Part shown: piece by piece, positions 32,251 through 44,113 of the stretch | Layout: each line of letters starts with the position of its first letter | Position numbering within the stretch: the first letter of the stretch is position 1 | Assembly: GCA_964036195.1 (NCBI GenBank) | Contig: OZ038460.1 | Location: 7,195,504 to 7,259,503 of the forward strand | Length of the DNA stretch: 64,000 nucleotides | DNA from: Sphaerolaimus hirsutus | Lineage: Eukaryota > Nematoda > Chromadorea > Monhysterida > Sphaerolaimidae | Direction: 5' to 3' | Notes under the pieces: model-generated | What the model was told of the DNA's origin: nothing | The model's input: only the letters and a program-made list of their open reading frames with translations | Database searches by the model: none | Program-made: the position numbers and the translations under genes

Positions 32251-33322
32251 AAAAACACCTTCCCGGTCACGTCCGGCACCCAATTTTTGATTTTACTTGT
32301 TACATCCTATCCCCAGTTCTAGGGCGCGCCAGAAGCTGAAACTTGGGGGAGGTATTGGTGGAACCCCCCTCTACTTCGCATAAATTGGGGGGTCGCGACT
32401 ACCCCTTACAGGGTGGGTCGCCCTTAGTGCAAAAATTTTATTGGCTTTTTTGGTGTCCCACACAGATCCAGCACCCACTGATTTCTGGGCTGTGGGAGGG
32501 GTATAAATTTTTGGGATGTGTTACTAACACCACTCCCCTACTATACAGTATTCCATAATGTGAGACTAATGTGAAAAATTTCTCAAAAATTCACTTATTC
32601 TCAAAAAAACAATCCTCAATAGATGGATTACAAAAAATTCACTTTTTGGAACTTTTTTATTATGCACTTGAAGAGCTGGTTTATGATACTTTAAAGGGAA
32701 AGGGTTTAATGTTAAAAGTTATGTAAAGAACCGCAAAATTTACTTGGGGCTAATTTTATGACATCATTGGAGGAACAAGAATTGAACACTTTGAAATTCC
32801 ACCCAAGTAAATTTTGCAATGCAGGCATTTTAGAGGTATGGTTCTTTACATAACTTTAAACATCAAACCCTTCCCTTTAAAGTATCGTAAACCAGCTCTT
32901 TAAGCGTCTAATAAAAAAGTTCCAAAAAGTGAATTTTTTGTCATCCATCTATTGGGGAGTGGTGTTTTTTAGAGAATAATAGAATTTTTTGAAAATGTTT
33001 CACATTATTGAATGGTGTATAGTAGCCGAGGGGTGTTGGTAACACCACCCCAAAATTTTAGATTTATACCTCTCCCACAGCTCAGAAATCAGTGGGTGCC
33101 GGACCTGTGAGGGACACCAGAAAAGCCAATATGAAGTTTGTACTTAGGGCGACCCACCCTGAGAGGGGTCGCCGGGACCCCCCCCCCAATTCATGCGAAG
33201 TAGAGGGAGGTTCCACCAATACCTCCCCCAAGTTTCAGCTTCTGGCGCGCACTAGAACTGGAGATAGGATGTCACAAGTAAAATCAAAAATAGGGTACCG
33301 GACGTGACCGGGAAGGTGTTTT
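32251..33322. mobile_element. 1.07 kb near-palindromic element
   Basis: Arms of about 500 bp. The outer ends read AAAAACACCTTCCCGGTCAC and its inverse ending at 33322. Matching internal blocks include CTGAAACTTGGGGGAGGTAT and CCCACTGATTTCTG. The two arms meet near 32760 with a very short loop. It lies 73 bp upstream of the PIGU ATG. A foldback transposon; transcription across it would give a long hairpin RNA. Confidence 0.8.
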
Positions 33323-33395
33323 TAATTACATCACAACTACAGCAATCAACGCAACATTGTTCCCTTTTCCAAGTGCACTGGACCCTCGCGGCAGG

Positions 33396-36300
33396 ATGTC
33401 GTCGGCGACGGTGACCAGCTACGTGTGCGCCGCCCTGCTGCGCGCGCTCGTCGTGCTGCTGTGCGGCGTCGGCTGGCAGAGGGTGGAAATTGCCTCGGTG
33501 GCTAATTCTAGGAGGAGGTGTTAGTGCGACGGCAGAGTTGCAAAAACGTATTCACGTTTACCCGAAATACCCGGTTATTCGGGTATTTATACTTACGTTT
33601 ACGTTTACGCTTTCCAAAAAGACCGTTACGTTTTGTTACGTTTTCCTGGCACAATTACCCGGGTACCAGAGAAAACGTAAAAAAATAAGTTAACGGAACT
33701 GTATTATTTGACAAAAGTAGTGTATTATGATGATTTCATCATGCTTAAATGGTAAGATGGTGCCAATGTCGCAAGTGGAGAACTGAAACAAGTTATAAAT
33801 TATAAGTGAAAGTAAAAACTTGAGAGGAATGTCAATTTATGAGTGAGAAGTGGAATGACGTCAAAAGTCAAAAACGTTTTTAGTGTCTTCTCGTGACCTG
33901 TCATGTGTCCTTTAACTTGCCACTTATCAATGTACTGTTTTTTTTAATACTTTTTACTTGCCATTCAACTTGCCTTTCTCCACTTAAGGAATAGGCACCA
34001 TATGACCCTACATCCGCGGTAGTTGACAACTACGCCAAATCTCAACCCGTTCCGGTCCGATCCCAATTCAATATCGCGATCCCATAATTCTATATAAAAT
34101 ATAGGTATGTAGGTAAACAGATGATGTCAATGAAGATCATAGGAACATACATAATGTTGTAAAAATGTTCTTTTTATTTTCTGTGATAGTGGTAGCACTT
34201 AATATTAATTTTTACGTTTACGTTTTATTTTACGTATTCCCAGGTATTTTAAAAATACCTTACGTTTTAGTATTTATACTCCAAGATTTGAAAAGGTATT
34301 TACGTTTACGTTTACGTTTTCAAAAAATACCAGTATTTGTACAACTCTGTGCGACGGCTTTGGAGACTTTGTTTTTGTCCTTGTTTTTTATTTGTTTGGT
34401 GTTGGATTGTTGTCAACGGGCCCCACTATCACAAGTTGAAATCACATAATAAACCGAAATTTAGTTGACATGAATTCAGTTGACATCGAGCTAGTGAGGG
34501 TCCAATAAGTACGAACTGCATAGTTTGTCGGATCCCGCTCGATATGTGTTTGTGGATTGAGTGATGTTCATTCTCTGTGGGAACAGTGTGCCGAAAGAAT
34601 ATACAGTTTTATCACAAGTCTTGATGCCGCATTGTACGTCGCCGCTGAAACTTAATCGCCAATTTCCAGTGTTGGTTAACGCACCAAAAAAAATTTCACA
34701 TCGAATTAGTGTGATGTTGGTTCATATTTAAAATGAAATTGAACTCCGATTTGGTGCTATTTAAAATTAAACTCCAGATCAGAGCCAGAAACAACTATCC
34801 ACAAAACCTCCCATCTAACCCCCAACGACACACTTATCTATCACTCGCCCTTCCTTCCCAGTATTCGAATGCGTCTACACCTGGCGTAGCACCGGGCTGC
34901 CCTACGACGGCGACCTGTGCCACGAGCAGCCCGTGTTCTTGCTGCTCACCGACTGGCTTCTGCGGCTCGCCGGCGCCGCCGCTTTACCTGTTGCCGCCAT
35001 TGTGCTGGACTTGGTCGCGGCTGCTTGCATGGCTAGATTTGCTGGCGAGTATGTCGGGGTTATGGTCGGTTGGTGGTGGGTTTTTGTCGTCGCTGTTGGG
35101 GGTGGAATCGGGTCTCCGATGTGGGTTGGGGTAACCCCCCCCCCCACCCCAGAAACCGCCCAGCTATCTTATTCTCTATCCCGGAAGCCAGGTTTGTGGC
35201 GACTATTCCTTGAACAACCCCCCCCTCAATATCGTCCAGCTATCTGGAGCTATTTTTGAGAAATTATACCCAAAGTTTTGTTGAAAATCGCTTATTTGTA
35301 TACCTTCTTATATATTATACATTAACTACTTTAAATTGATTTACTACCTAGATATATTCAAATATCATAAACCCCATTTTGACCCGTACTGTTGCTGCAG
35401 ATTCAGACTGAGATGGATATAAATTCATTGTAACCCTCACGTCACAGGCGCAGCCCGCCGCATCAAATCTGTCCACATTGCCGCCGCAGCTGCGCACAGA
35501 CGACGACCCAGAAAGGGTTCAATTTCGCCGATCCATCCCGATTGCACAAGGTGCCAAATATGCCGAACTTCTGTCGGCCTTGTGCTATCTGTTCAACCCT
35601 GTGACAGTGATGGCGTGCGCCAGCTACAGCGGTGCGTGTATTGATAACGCGCTCTCCGCTGTGGCTGTGAGCGCCGCTTGCCGCGGTTGGTTACTTTTTG
35701 CATCGTTTTTGTTTATTTATTATAATCCGCTGACCGCACACTATGCATTTTTCTGTAAGAAACACCATGACGTCATCGTTAATAAAATGAAAATTGTTCC
35801 AACGAAAAAGAAAAAACCGTTTCAGGAAAACATTTGTCACTTGTACGCGACTCCGCCTTTTTCTTTTTTTAATATTTTTTTGTGAAATATCGTTCACGCG
35901 TTATCGACTGAGACGAAAATAAATTTGGGCCCATACTTTGCGGTCCGCCTGAGTATACCCCTTTGTCAATGTGTTCTGTGCAGGCTCTGCGATCTTTTCG
36001 TTGGGCGCGCTGGCGCTGTTGGCGTACCGTTCGCTGCACCCAGTGGCCCTGCTCCTCCCCGTTGTGCTGCTCTTGTGTCAGACACACGTGAGTGAGACGT
36101 TTCACTTATCACAGCACGATTTTCTCGCAAATAAACTTCCCCATTTAATTATAATCCTCAGCGGGTCGGCGACGAGTCTCCTAAGTTGATCTGGTCAAAA
36201 GCAGTCTTTCATGTTGCCGTATTCCTTGCGTTGTTTGCTACACTGGTCGGGTGTTCTTGTGCACTTGTGGGTGATCAGTGGCCTAGATACCTTCAGAATA

Positions 36301-37562
36301 CATACGGGTTCCTGTGGGTGCATTTTTGTATTCATTTATTTTTTGAAGTTACCTAAGCGGCATGTAATCCAAATTCCTGTCAAACACTTACAATCATCTC
36401 ACATTTTCAGTCTCACGGCGCCTGATTACACCCCGAACATGGGTCTATTTTGGTACTTTTTCATCGAAATGTTTGAGCACTTTCGCACGCTTTTCCTTTG
36501 CGTGTTCCAGCTAAATGCGCTCACTTACTTGGCGCCCCTGGCGCTGTTGCTGTGGTAGGTCGAAAATATTTTTTACAATAAATACAATGTCAAACTTGTT
36601 TTCACCACATCCAAACTCATAGGCGTGACCCGTTCATATTGTGGGTGATTTTGGGTTTAATGTTGGCCACACTGAAGCCGTACCCCAGCGTGGCCGACGC
36701 GGCGCTGCCCCTGGCCATGCTGCCCGCTTGTCAACAGTATTTTCCACGTGCGTTTCCTATCTGTGTTGTTGGCAACAGTCCAGCAGCGGTTGGCCATTTC
36801 TGCGCCACTTTCACAGTGCTGCGACACACTCTGGTGGTGGCGTGCGCGGCGCTGGCCTCGCTCGCGCTGGCGCCCGTCATGTGGCATCTGTGGATCGACG
36901 CCTACTCCGCCAATGCGAATTTCTTTTTCGCCACCACACTCGTGTATAACACTGCCATTGTGAGTTTTTGAACTGGGGGCATTCCGAGACCCTGTAAAAG
37001 GTCCTGTAAAATGTAAAAGACCCTGTAAAATGTCATGTGTCATGTAAAAGACCCTGTAAAGTGTCAAATGTTATGTAAAAGACCGTGTAAAGTGTCTTGT
37101 GTATCCAAATGTTATTTTATCGTATCCAAACTTTATGTTTTTGTATCCACATTATGTCAAAAAGTAAGATTTGGATACAAAAACGTAAGATTTGGATACG
37201 ATAAAATAAGATTTGGATACACATGTTGCCTTACAGGATGTTTTACATGACACTACATTTTACAGGGTCTTTTACATAACACATGTCATTTTACAGGGTC
37301 TGGGAGTGGCACCTTGAAATTGAGTTGTGTGCATTCATTGCTAATGTGCCCCGTTTTCGCTCAGGTGCTTCTGATAACTGATCTCCTTTACGCGCGACAA
37401 CTTTTCGACACGTTTCTGCTTTTTGGCGGTCGGCCAAAAATAGATGGCAAGCCGTGCCGCATCAAACTTGAGAGATATGATCCCGACGAAAGTAGGGTAC
37501 CAAAAAGTGGTGCTATAATTTTTTTAACGAATTTAAAGGCGAAGTTTTTCGGTGGAAAGTGA
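33396..37562 (+). CDS. PIGU: PIG-U subunit of GPI transamidase, 9 exons
   Basis: Membrane subunit of the ER GPI-transamidase complex, which attaches GPI anchors to proteins. Exons: 33396-33519, 34862-35052, 35448-35685, 35984-36087, 36162-36313, 36411-36554, 36623-36747, 36817-36959, 37365-37562; 1419 bp, 472 residues (human 435). Hallmarks: [34 protein letters not shown], the highly conserved [58 protein letters not shown] and [13 protein letters not shown]-like end (junction gives [12 protein letters not shown]). The exon 2 donor is the least certain; GTCGGG after TAT keeps phase. The C-terminus continues about 29 residues past the conserved end ([20 protein letters not shown]). Intron 1 holds a hAT-type element only 13 bp after the donor. 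Confidence 0.93.
33533..34349. mobile_element. 817-bp non-autonomous hAT-type element with 8-bp target duplication
   Basis: Ends CAGAGTTG and CAACTCTG, flanked by exact direct 8-mers TGCGACGG at 33525-33532 and 34350-34357. The subterminal parts are rich in ACGTTTACG words on both sides. It sits in PIGU intron 1, 13 bp after the donor; the donor GTTAGT overlaps the start of the duplication. Confidence 0.9.
35690..35960. repeat. Dispersed repeat, PIGU intron 3 copy
   Basis: Shares with 60590-60850 the ordered blocks GTGCATTTTTCTG-like, CATGACGTCATxGTTAAT, CAAATATTTTTTT-like and CGCGTTATCGACTGAGAC. These are diverged copies of an unclassified ~200 bp repeat carrying a CRE-like TGACGTCA. Confidence 0.6.
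36975..37313. mobile_element. CCCTGTAAAATG-family foldback element with nested palindrome, PIGU intron 8
   Basis: Left end CATTCCGAGACCCTGTAAAAG, right end ACAGGGTCTGGGAGTGGCACC. A second inverted repeat of AAGATTTGGATAC words (about 37100-37225) is nested inside. The element starts 16 bp after the donor and makes up 339 of the intron's 405 bp. Confidence 0.75.
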
Positions 37563-38865
37563 GACCGTCTGGATCTCACTTGAGTGGCAAAAAAGTTTGC
37601 GGAAAACCCGACAAATGAAGAGTTCCATCACAAAAGTGAATATATCCACATATTTCGATTTTTCGCAATCCAATGCTATGCATCGTTTTTCCTGTTCATG
37701 TATCTCGGGAACGACACTGACTATAATCCTAATTTTCTCTTAAATGTGAAAAACTACTACATGTGGATGTCAATCAAATCCACGCTTAACTCATTTTTCT
37801 ATGGCTTTGCCGCTAATACACTTATGCGATGAAACTGTTCAAGTATAGAAATGTTTACAATAGTGTTATAACTGTAACCTTTCTTTGCACTTGACAATGT
37901 GTGGAATTGGCCCCTGATCTCAAGTGTCATATTTTGAATTTCGTCTCTACGTTCGCTTTACATTTGATTTTGCTTAACGATAACGGTTTGATAAGTGTCA
38001 ACAGCCTACTGGTCAACCCGCGTGCTCATTATTTTTGTATGTGTCTGTTTTGGCTCCTGCGCTTGTATTTATTTTTACGTTGTAAAAAGTAATGTTGTTA
38101 AACACTTTGCGCCAAAATGAATTATTTTAGAATCACTCACTCCCCCAAACAAGAGCTAAAATCATCATTTTATAAATCATAAATAAAACAACTATCTTAA
38201 GCTAAGTCTTATCTTCCTTTAATCATAATAATCGAATCGCGCCGTTCATCTAAATACATTCACTGACACGCCATGATTTTCAGAATTCACAACATACCCA
38301 CACACAGGACTGGTTTCAACATTTCACCCATTCTAGCATCACACCATTGATCTGCAACTTGCTACTTTTAATTTGTGGGGAACCACTTATGTCAAGGATT
38401 TACTGTATTTACTATACGGATTTACTAGGAAAAATGACTGTTTCCACAAAAATTTCCGTCCTCGTATATTTGCCCACACGCTAGTTGACTTCGACACCAA
38501 ATGTCAACTGGTGTCGATCCCGATTCGAAGCTTGCTGACGAGTGGACGAACGACGTTCATATGCGATCTTTGAATTAGGAACGGAACCAGTTGATATTTG
38601 GTGTCGATGTCAACTAGCGTGTGTGGGCCCTATCCTACGAAAGCAGTTCCTGACACAGTTCAAAAAAAGCATTTGTAAATACGAGGGGTGGTAAACGCTA
38701 CGCCTTGTCGGTAAACTGTACGGTACGGTCAATATTTCAGAACGCAGTAAACCATACGGTATAGTAAATTTTAGAAATTGCGGTAAACGTGGCACTAAAT
38801 TTCCAATTCTAAGGTAAATACGTTCTGCCACCCCCCTATTCACACATTTCCTCCACACCCATCAT
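37563..38865. other. PIGU–TULA-like convergent spacer
   Basis: Holds the two 3' untranslated regions. ORFs at 37584-37832 and 37901-38092 are AT-rich and unassigned. AATAAA occurs near 38182 (+). A foldback element is at 38472-38628. Confidence 0.4.
38472..38628. mobile_element. Foldback element
   Basis: Arms CCCACACGCTAGTTGAC and GTCAACTAGCGTGTGTGGG, with inner pair CGACACCAAATGTCAACTGG / CCAGTTGATATTTGGTGTCG. Confidence 0.7.
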
Positions 38866-41800
38866 TCACTTAGTCCAGAACTTGTGTCTATTCGCGTCGA
38901 TGGCGGCCACCACGGTGCCGGGGGCGATCCTGTTGTGGAACTGGGTGTCCACGTGCGACCCGTAGCCCGTGTAGGTGATCGGCGGCACGATGCTGTACAC
39001 GTAGCTCCACTTGCCGCTGCCCGACATCTTGTCCTGGGGGGGGGGGGGGGGTTGTGTGGTTTTGAGGTAGATTTGTTGGTGTTCGGGAAGTGATTTAGCC
39101 GTAGGTTTGCCTAGTAGTAAGGTGTGTTATAATTGCCCCGATTTAATTTGGGTGCTTTTATGTACATTTAAGGCATTACTACTTTGATAAATGGGACCGT
39201 GCACAACAGTACACCGAAATTTGGGAAAGCCTTACATCTATTTTGAACACATTCGAGTTGACCAGAATATGGAGTCTGTCAACTACTGTTGCAGACTATC
39301 AGAAATGATTCACTCGGGTAAACTAAAATTTGTTCAAAACAGATTTATGAGTTTCCCAAGTTTTGATGGTGTACTAGTGTGCGTGGCCACATTGACGCCT
39401 CACAGGCGGTGTAGCACCGTCATGGAATTCATGACATAATAAATCATCAGCTGTTTATTTCCGCAACCATTCTCCAGTGTCACGTGTGGCGTTTATTCGT
39501 AAATCCACAATTCATTCAACAACCATACCCTACCCGTGCGAGAGCGATGTGCCCGCAGTAGGGGTAGTAGATGCCCATGTTGTCCATCTCGTCCCTGTCC
39601 GGCGCGGTGACCGGCTTGCCCACCAGCGCGCGCGGGCCCGCGTCCATTGTGGATGCGTGCCCCACTATTACCGTCTGTGGTTGTGTTTTGTTGACAACTG
39701 TGTAGTGACAATGCTCTTTGGATAAAAATTTACGCACGTTGGAATGTTTACGTTGGAAGAGTGGAAAATGCTACAAAAATAATAATTGAATATAGGGCGG
39801 GGTGAGCCTCCAAGGTGTTCAGAACTATGATTCGGGTGTTGTTTTCACATTTGGTTTTGTTTGAGTTATGCTCTGATATTAAAATGTTGCTCATGTTTCA
39901 ATAAAATTACTACTGTCAAATGAAAAAATGTGTGAAAAGATTTGTGAAAAATAGAACGGTAGTCTCCAATAGAACGACATCTCCATCTCCACATAAATCC
40001 ATATGAAATTGATGTTTTGAGTAAAATTTCTGCATTTTTTACTCATTTCTGACCAAAAATACCCCCCAACAATAGATTTTTGAATATTTTTTCATCGTGT
40101 GATCAAAAACTCGATAATGCCATAAAATGCTTTTCTGTCATCGAATCTTTTTGTCATCGTTGCACCTCCAATTGAACATGGAAAAAAGTTAAAGAAAAAA
40201 AAGAATCTTCTATTACAATAAATACGGTATTTATCTATGGGACCGTAAATGTACAACGAACCAGTCCGGTGCTGGGAGCCACGTTCGCTATATAACCTAC
40301 GGCACGGGTCACCCTCTGGTAGTAGGTGCTGAGTTTCTCCTCTAGGTTGACCACCCCGCCGCAAGTTGGCCGTTCGCCAATTTTGTCCTCCTCGTCCCTG
40401 GCAATTACCTGTGTATTTGGGGGGGGTTCCAGGTGGGGTGGATTTTTTTTCGCTGCGATTAACGTGGGTATTTTAAGGGGAAGACATTTGACATGTATCT
40501 TTTGGCACTGCGCGCGCTGCTAACACCACACTTGTAGCATTAATGCTACGATTACAGCTCGGGCGTAAAATTCCAGCGTAAAATTCCATCGCAAAATTGA
40601 TTACATAAAAGTGGATGATGATACAGGTCTGCAATTTTTCATGGACAATATGTTTATCAATACCATCATTGTGACCAAGGGTCATCGTCCACGGTCACTT
40701 CTATTTGATTCTGAAAATTCAAAAATTTCTATTTTATGCTGCAATTTTACGCCAGCTGAAGAAAAATCAATTCTACGCTATGTCATTGCATGCAATCACC
40801 TGGCGTAGAATTGACTTTTCTTCAGCTGGCGTAAAATTCCAGCGTAAAATAGAAATTTTTGAATTTCCACAATCAAATTGCAGTGACTGTGGATGATGAC
40901 TCTCGGACACAATGAAGGTATTGATAAACATATTCTCCATGAAAAATTGCAGACCTGTATCATCATCCACTTTTATGTAATCAATTTTGCGATGGAGTTT
41001 TACGCTGGAATTTTACGCCCGAGCTGTAATCGTAGCATTATGGAGCGATTACAGCTCGGACGTAAAATTCCAGCGTAAAATTCCATCGCAAAATTGATTA
41101 CATGAAAGTGGATGATGATTCAGGTCTGCAATTTTTCATGGATAATATGTTTATCAATACCTTCATTGTGACCAAGAGCCATCGTCCACGGTCACTTCTA
41201 TTTGATTCTGAAAATTCAAAAATTTCGATTTTACGCTGAAATTTTACGCCAGCTGAAGAAAAATCAATTCTACGCTATGTCATTGCATGCAATCACTTGG
41301 CGTGGGTGATATATCGAATGATTTTTCTTCAGCTGGCATAAAATTGCAACGTAAAATCGAAATTTTTGAATTTTCAGAATCAAATAGAAATGACCGTGGA
41401 CGATGACCCTTGGTCACAATGAAGGTATTGATAAACATATTGTCTATGTCAAATTGCAGACCTAAATCATCATCCACTTTCATGTAATCAATTTTGCGAT
41501 GGAATTTTACGCTGGAATTTTACATCCGAGCTGTAATCGCAGCATAAGGGTCGTTTACACGGTTTCATGTGCCGACAAAAAAAATTAAGTGAGAAAGTTC
41601 CATATATTGGAATAAAGTTTCATATCTGCAAGGAAAGGTAGTGATAAGAGAAAATATATATAAAAACCTCTAGGTAACTTCAGTTTTACTGAAATTTTGA
41701 TGAAAAATAATTTTGAGTTAGAGTTTGATTCGAGTTTACAAGAAAATATACTACCGTATTTCCTCGAAATACCCCCCGGGGGGTGATTGTTTCATAGTGG

Positions 41801-44113
41801 TCCCGAGAGGGGGGGGGTTAAACGAGGGGGGGGTATTTCGAGGGGGGGGGTTATTGTTTCACAAGCAAATTTTTGAAAACCAAGTACGAAATTGTCGTCT
41901 GAAACGTACGCAGACGTCGAAAAATGCAACAAAAACCGCCATTTATAAGGTTCTGTAGACTAATATTAGTATGTAGATGGTATGTACACTGTTCTAACGT
42001 GACACCGACATTGTTTTAACGTGTGTTCTGCAGTACACTGAACACAAACTACAGTTATTGTCATGTACGTTCCCTTTACACTCAATTTGGGGGGGGGTAT
42101 TTCGAGGGGGGGGGGGTGATTGTTTCATAGTGGTCTCGAGAGGGGGGGGGTCAAACGAGGGGGGGGGTATTTCAAGGGGGGGGTATTTCGAGGAAATACG
42201 GTATGCTAGAATGGCAATTTGCTCATTTTTTGCATAAAATTTCTATAAAGGTGGAGAGAAACATTGACAGTTCCCTGTTTTGTCCCTTCACAACTACAAA
42301 TCCATCATTAAAACAAACATTCGGCCCGAGGCAAGCGTAAGTGGGGTCGACGCGGATGCCGCGCTGCTCGAACAGCTCCTGGGTGGTCAACAGCGCCGGC
42401 ACTTTGCTGTACCAACCGCCCCAGTCAAACAAGGCTGCGAGCGTATTGCGGGGTTTTCCAATGGATTTTGTTTTTCTCCTCAGTTGAGTGACTCTAAAGC
42501 CGGATTTACAGCATAACGATCAATAGGAGGTGATGCGACAAATTCAACGTCACCGAAAAATTAGTTATTTTCATTTTTTCAAGTTTTATATTAAAAATTA
42601 ATGTTTGATAATCAATATTTTGCAAAAAGACAAATAACTAATTTTTCGGTGACGTTAAATTTGTCGCATCACCTCCTATTGATCGTATGCTATAAATGTG
42701 CCTACGCACACTGCACAGTGACTTCGGTGAAAACTGAAATTTTTACAAATGCAAATGATTCAACTCGGTTGAATGATTTTATTTTTTGTAAATTTGAATT
42801 TCAATTAATGAAAGTTGAACTTGAAAATTTGATTACTAAAACACATGGCATACAGACAAGTGTACACTGGATGTCGCTATGTCGCACTTTCAATTTGTAA
42901 TTTCTAATCAACTTTCAACCAAAGTACCAAAGATCGAGGCATGACGTCGAAAGTTTCACCTTAATTGGGTGAAAGTCCCACCACTACAAGACCACCCCAA
43001 TCAACAGTCTTAACGGACACGTCTCGATGGCGACGTTCGCCTGGCCGGTGGAGGCGCAGGCGCGCGCCAGCGCATTGGCTGTCTGCACGCAGCGCAGCGC
43101 CGGCGAGCTGACGATCAGCGACGGCTTCAACTTGGCCATTAGGATGCCGCGACCCAGCATCTGTGCAGTTTGGTGGTTTTAGTTGACTTTTTTGTGGACT
43201 AAGTTCATTTCATCTTGGAATACCGTACTTCTTCTAATAGAACGGCACTTACAAAAATTGACGAAAAAAATAGAACGGCGCTCTTCTATTAGAAGAAATA
43301 CGGTAAAGCCACTTCGAATTTTTTGCCCCCTCCCTATCTGCATTACTGTTGACTGAGACGACACCCCCTGATAATTCACCTGCGCCGTGAGCCCGCCCAG
43401 CTCGGTGATGGTGGTGTCGTTGACGTAGTCGGCCGTGCCGCCCGACCGGTGGCCGGGCAGCCGCGCCGGCTGGTTGCAGTCGTACAGCACGTATCTGCAA
43501 AGTCACCACGCTTTTCTCATTGGGCTCGTTTTCAAGCCAAGTTTAAGTGCGGGCACACCAACCCTCCGTCGGTTCGAAAGGCTTTGGACAGGTATTCGGG
43601 GAAGATTCGATCTGTTCGCTCGGCCGCGCGAACGAACATGAGAACCTGGTGCGGTGTTTAATTGGCCCGACACGTTTTTTGGGAAGCTAGATTCACTGTG
43701 TCTGGCGCTACATTGCTTTAAGCCGCCCGGGGGTAATCCTACGCCCTGTAAAACACCCTGTAAAATGTCAAGTGTCTTGTAAAGTGTCTAGAGTCCGTAA
43801 AATCTCATGCAAAATGGCAAACGAACAGTAAACCGAAAAATTAAAGTTCACATGACCTTTGACACTTTACATTTTACAGGGTCTAGGAATAACTTGGTTG
43901 ACCGGCAAAAGTATAACTACCTACAGCCACAACGAATCAGTTGTCATCAACAACCAGTTGCCCGAAGAAACATGTCATGCTAATTAAATCGCGCCCCTGG
44001 TTCGCAGCGGCCACAGGTGCAGTTGACGGCACGTGGGCAGTGTACCAGGCAGACTGCGGCCCATCGGCACCTTTCGGTCTGTTTGGCGATTTGATCGCGA
44101 ATTTTGCGTCCAT
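38866..44113 (-). CDS. TULA/UBASH3-type histidine-phosphatase-fold protein with altered RHGE motif
   Basis: Exons in coding order: 44113-43955, 43645-43557, 43494-43380, 43160-43019, 42434-42319, 40408-40262, 39674-39534, 39033-38866; 1077 bp, 358 residues. The order matches the C-terminal phosphatase domain of UBASH3/TULA proteins: VLMFVRAAERTDRIF, GHRSGGTADYVNDTTITELG, SLIVSSPALRCVQTANALA, ETSLFDWGGWYSKVPALLT, TYYQRVTRAV, VIVGHASTMDAGPRALVGKP. The first catalytic motif, normally RHGER with the phosphorylated His, reads RAAER (codons CGC GCG GCC GAG CGA), while the second His (GHAS) and SPALRC Arg remain. Activity is therefore doubtful and a binding or scaffold role is possible. No UBA or SH3 domain precedes it; exon 1 starts MDAKFAIKSPNRPKG and was inferred from phase. 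An upstream exon cannot be excluded. Confidence 0.88.
40541..41545. mobile_element. Two adjacent ~500 bp palindromic elements, TULA-like intron
   Basis: Units 40541-41038 and 41043-41545 each begin GATTACAGCTCGGxCGTAAAA and end with its inverse, and each is itself a near-perfect palindrome built on GTGGATGATGATxCAGGTCTG and AATTTTACGCCAGCTGAAGA. They are tandem copies of the same foldback element in the intron between the exons at 42319 and 40408. Confidence 0.85.
41752..42203. mobile_element. G-rich TACCGTATT-family element, TULA-like intron
   Basis: Exact ends TACCGTATTTCCTCGAAATA and TATTTCGAGGAAATACGGTA. The interior is tandem GGGGGGTATTTCGAGGGGG blocks and a spacer shared with 51840-52070 (ACGTACGCAGACGTCGAAAA). 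Confidence 0.85.
42511..42690. mobile_element. 180-bp foldback element, TULA-like intron
   Basis: Arms of about 60 bp starting GCATAACGATCAATAGGAGG and ending CTCCTATTGATCGTATGC, including TAACTAATTTTTCGGTGACG. Confidence 0.8.
43220..43304. mobile_element. Short TACCGTATTTCTTCTAAT-family element, TULA-like intron
   Basis: An 85-bp inverted repeat: TACCGTACTTCTTCTAATAG ... CTATTAGAAGAAATACGGTA, with TAGAACGGCG in both halves. Related copies at 51107-51239 and 59644-59973. Confidence 0.8.
43729..43893. mobile_element. CCCTGTAAAA-family foldback element, TULA-like intron 1
   Basis: Left arm GGTAATCCTACGCCCTGTAA and right arm ACATTTTACAGGGTCTAGG, within the 309-bp intron 43646-43954. Confidence 0.6.

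Noticed and set aside
33490-33693. ORF across PIGU exon 1 donor
   Set aside because: Different frame from PIGU exon 1 and mostly made of hAT-element repeats.
37584-37832. Possible extra PIGU exon or small gene after the PIGU stop
   Set aside because: Aromatic-rich AT-biased translation; PIGU already has a complete conserved C-terminus.
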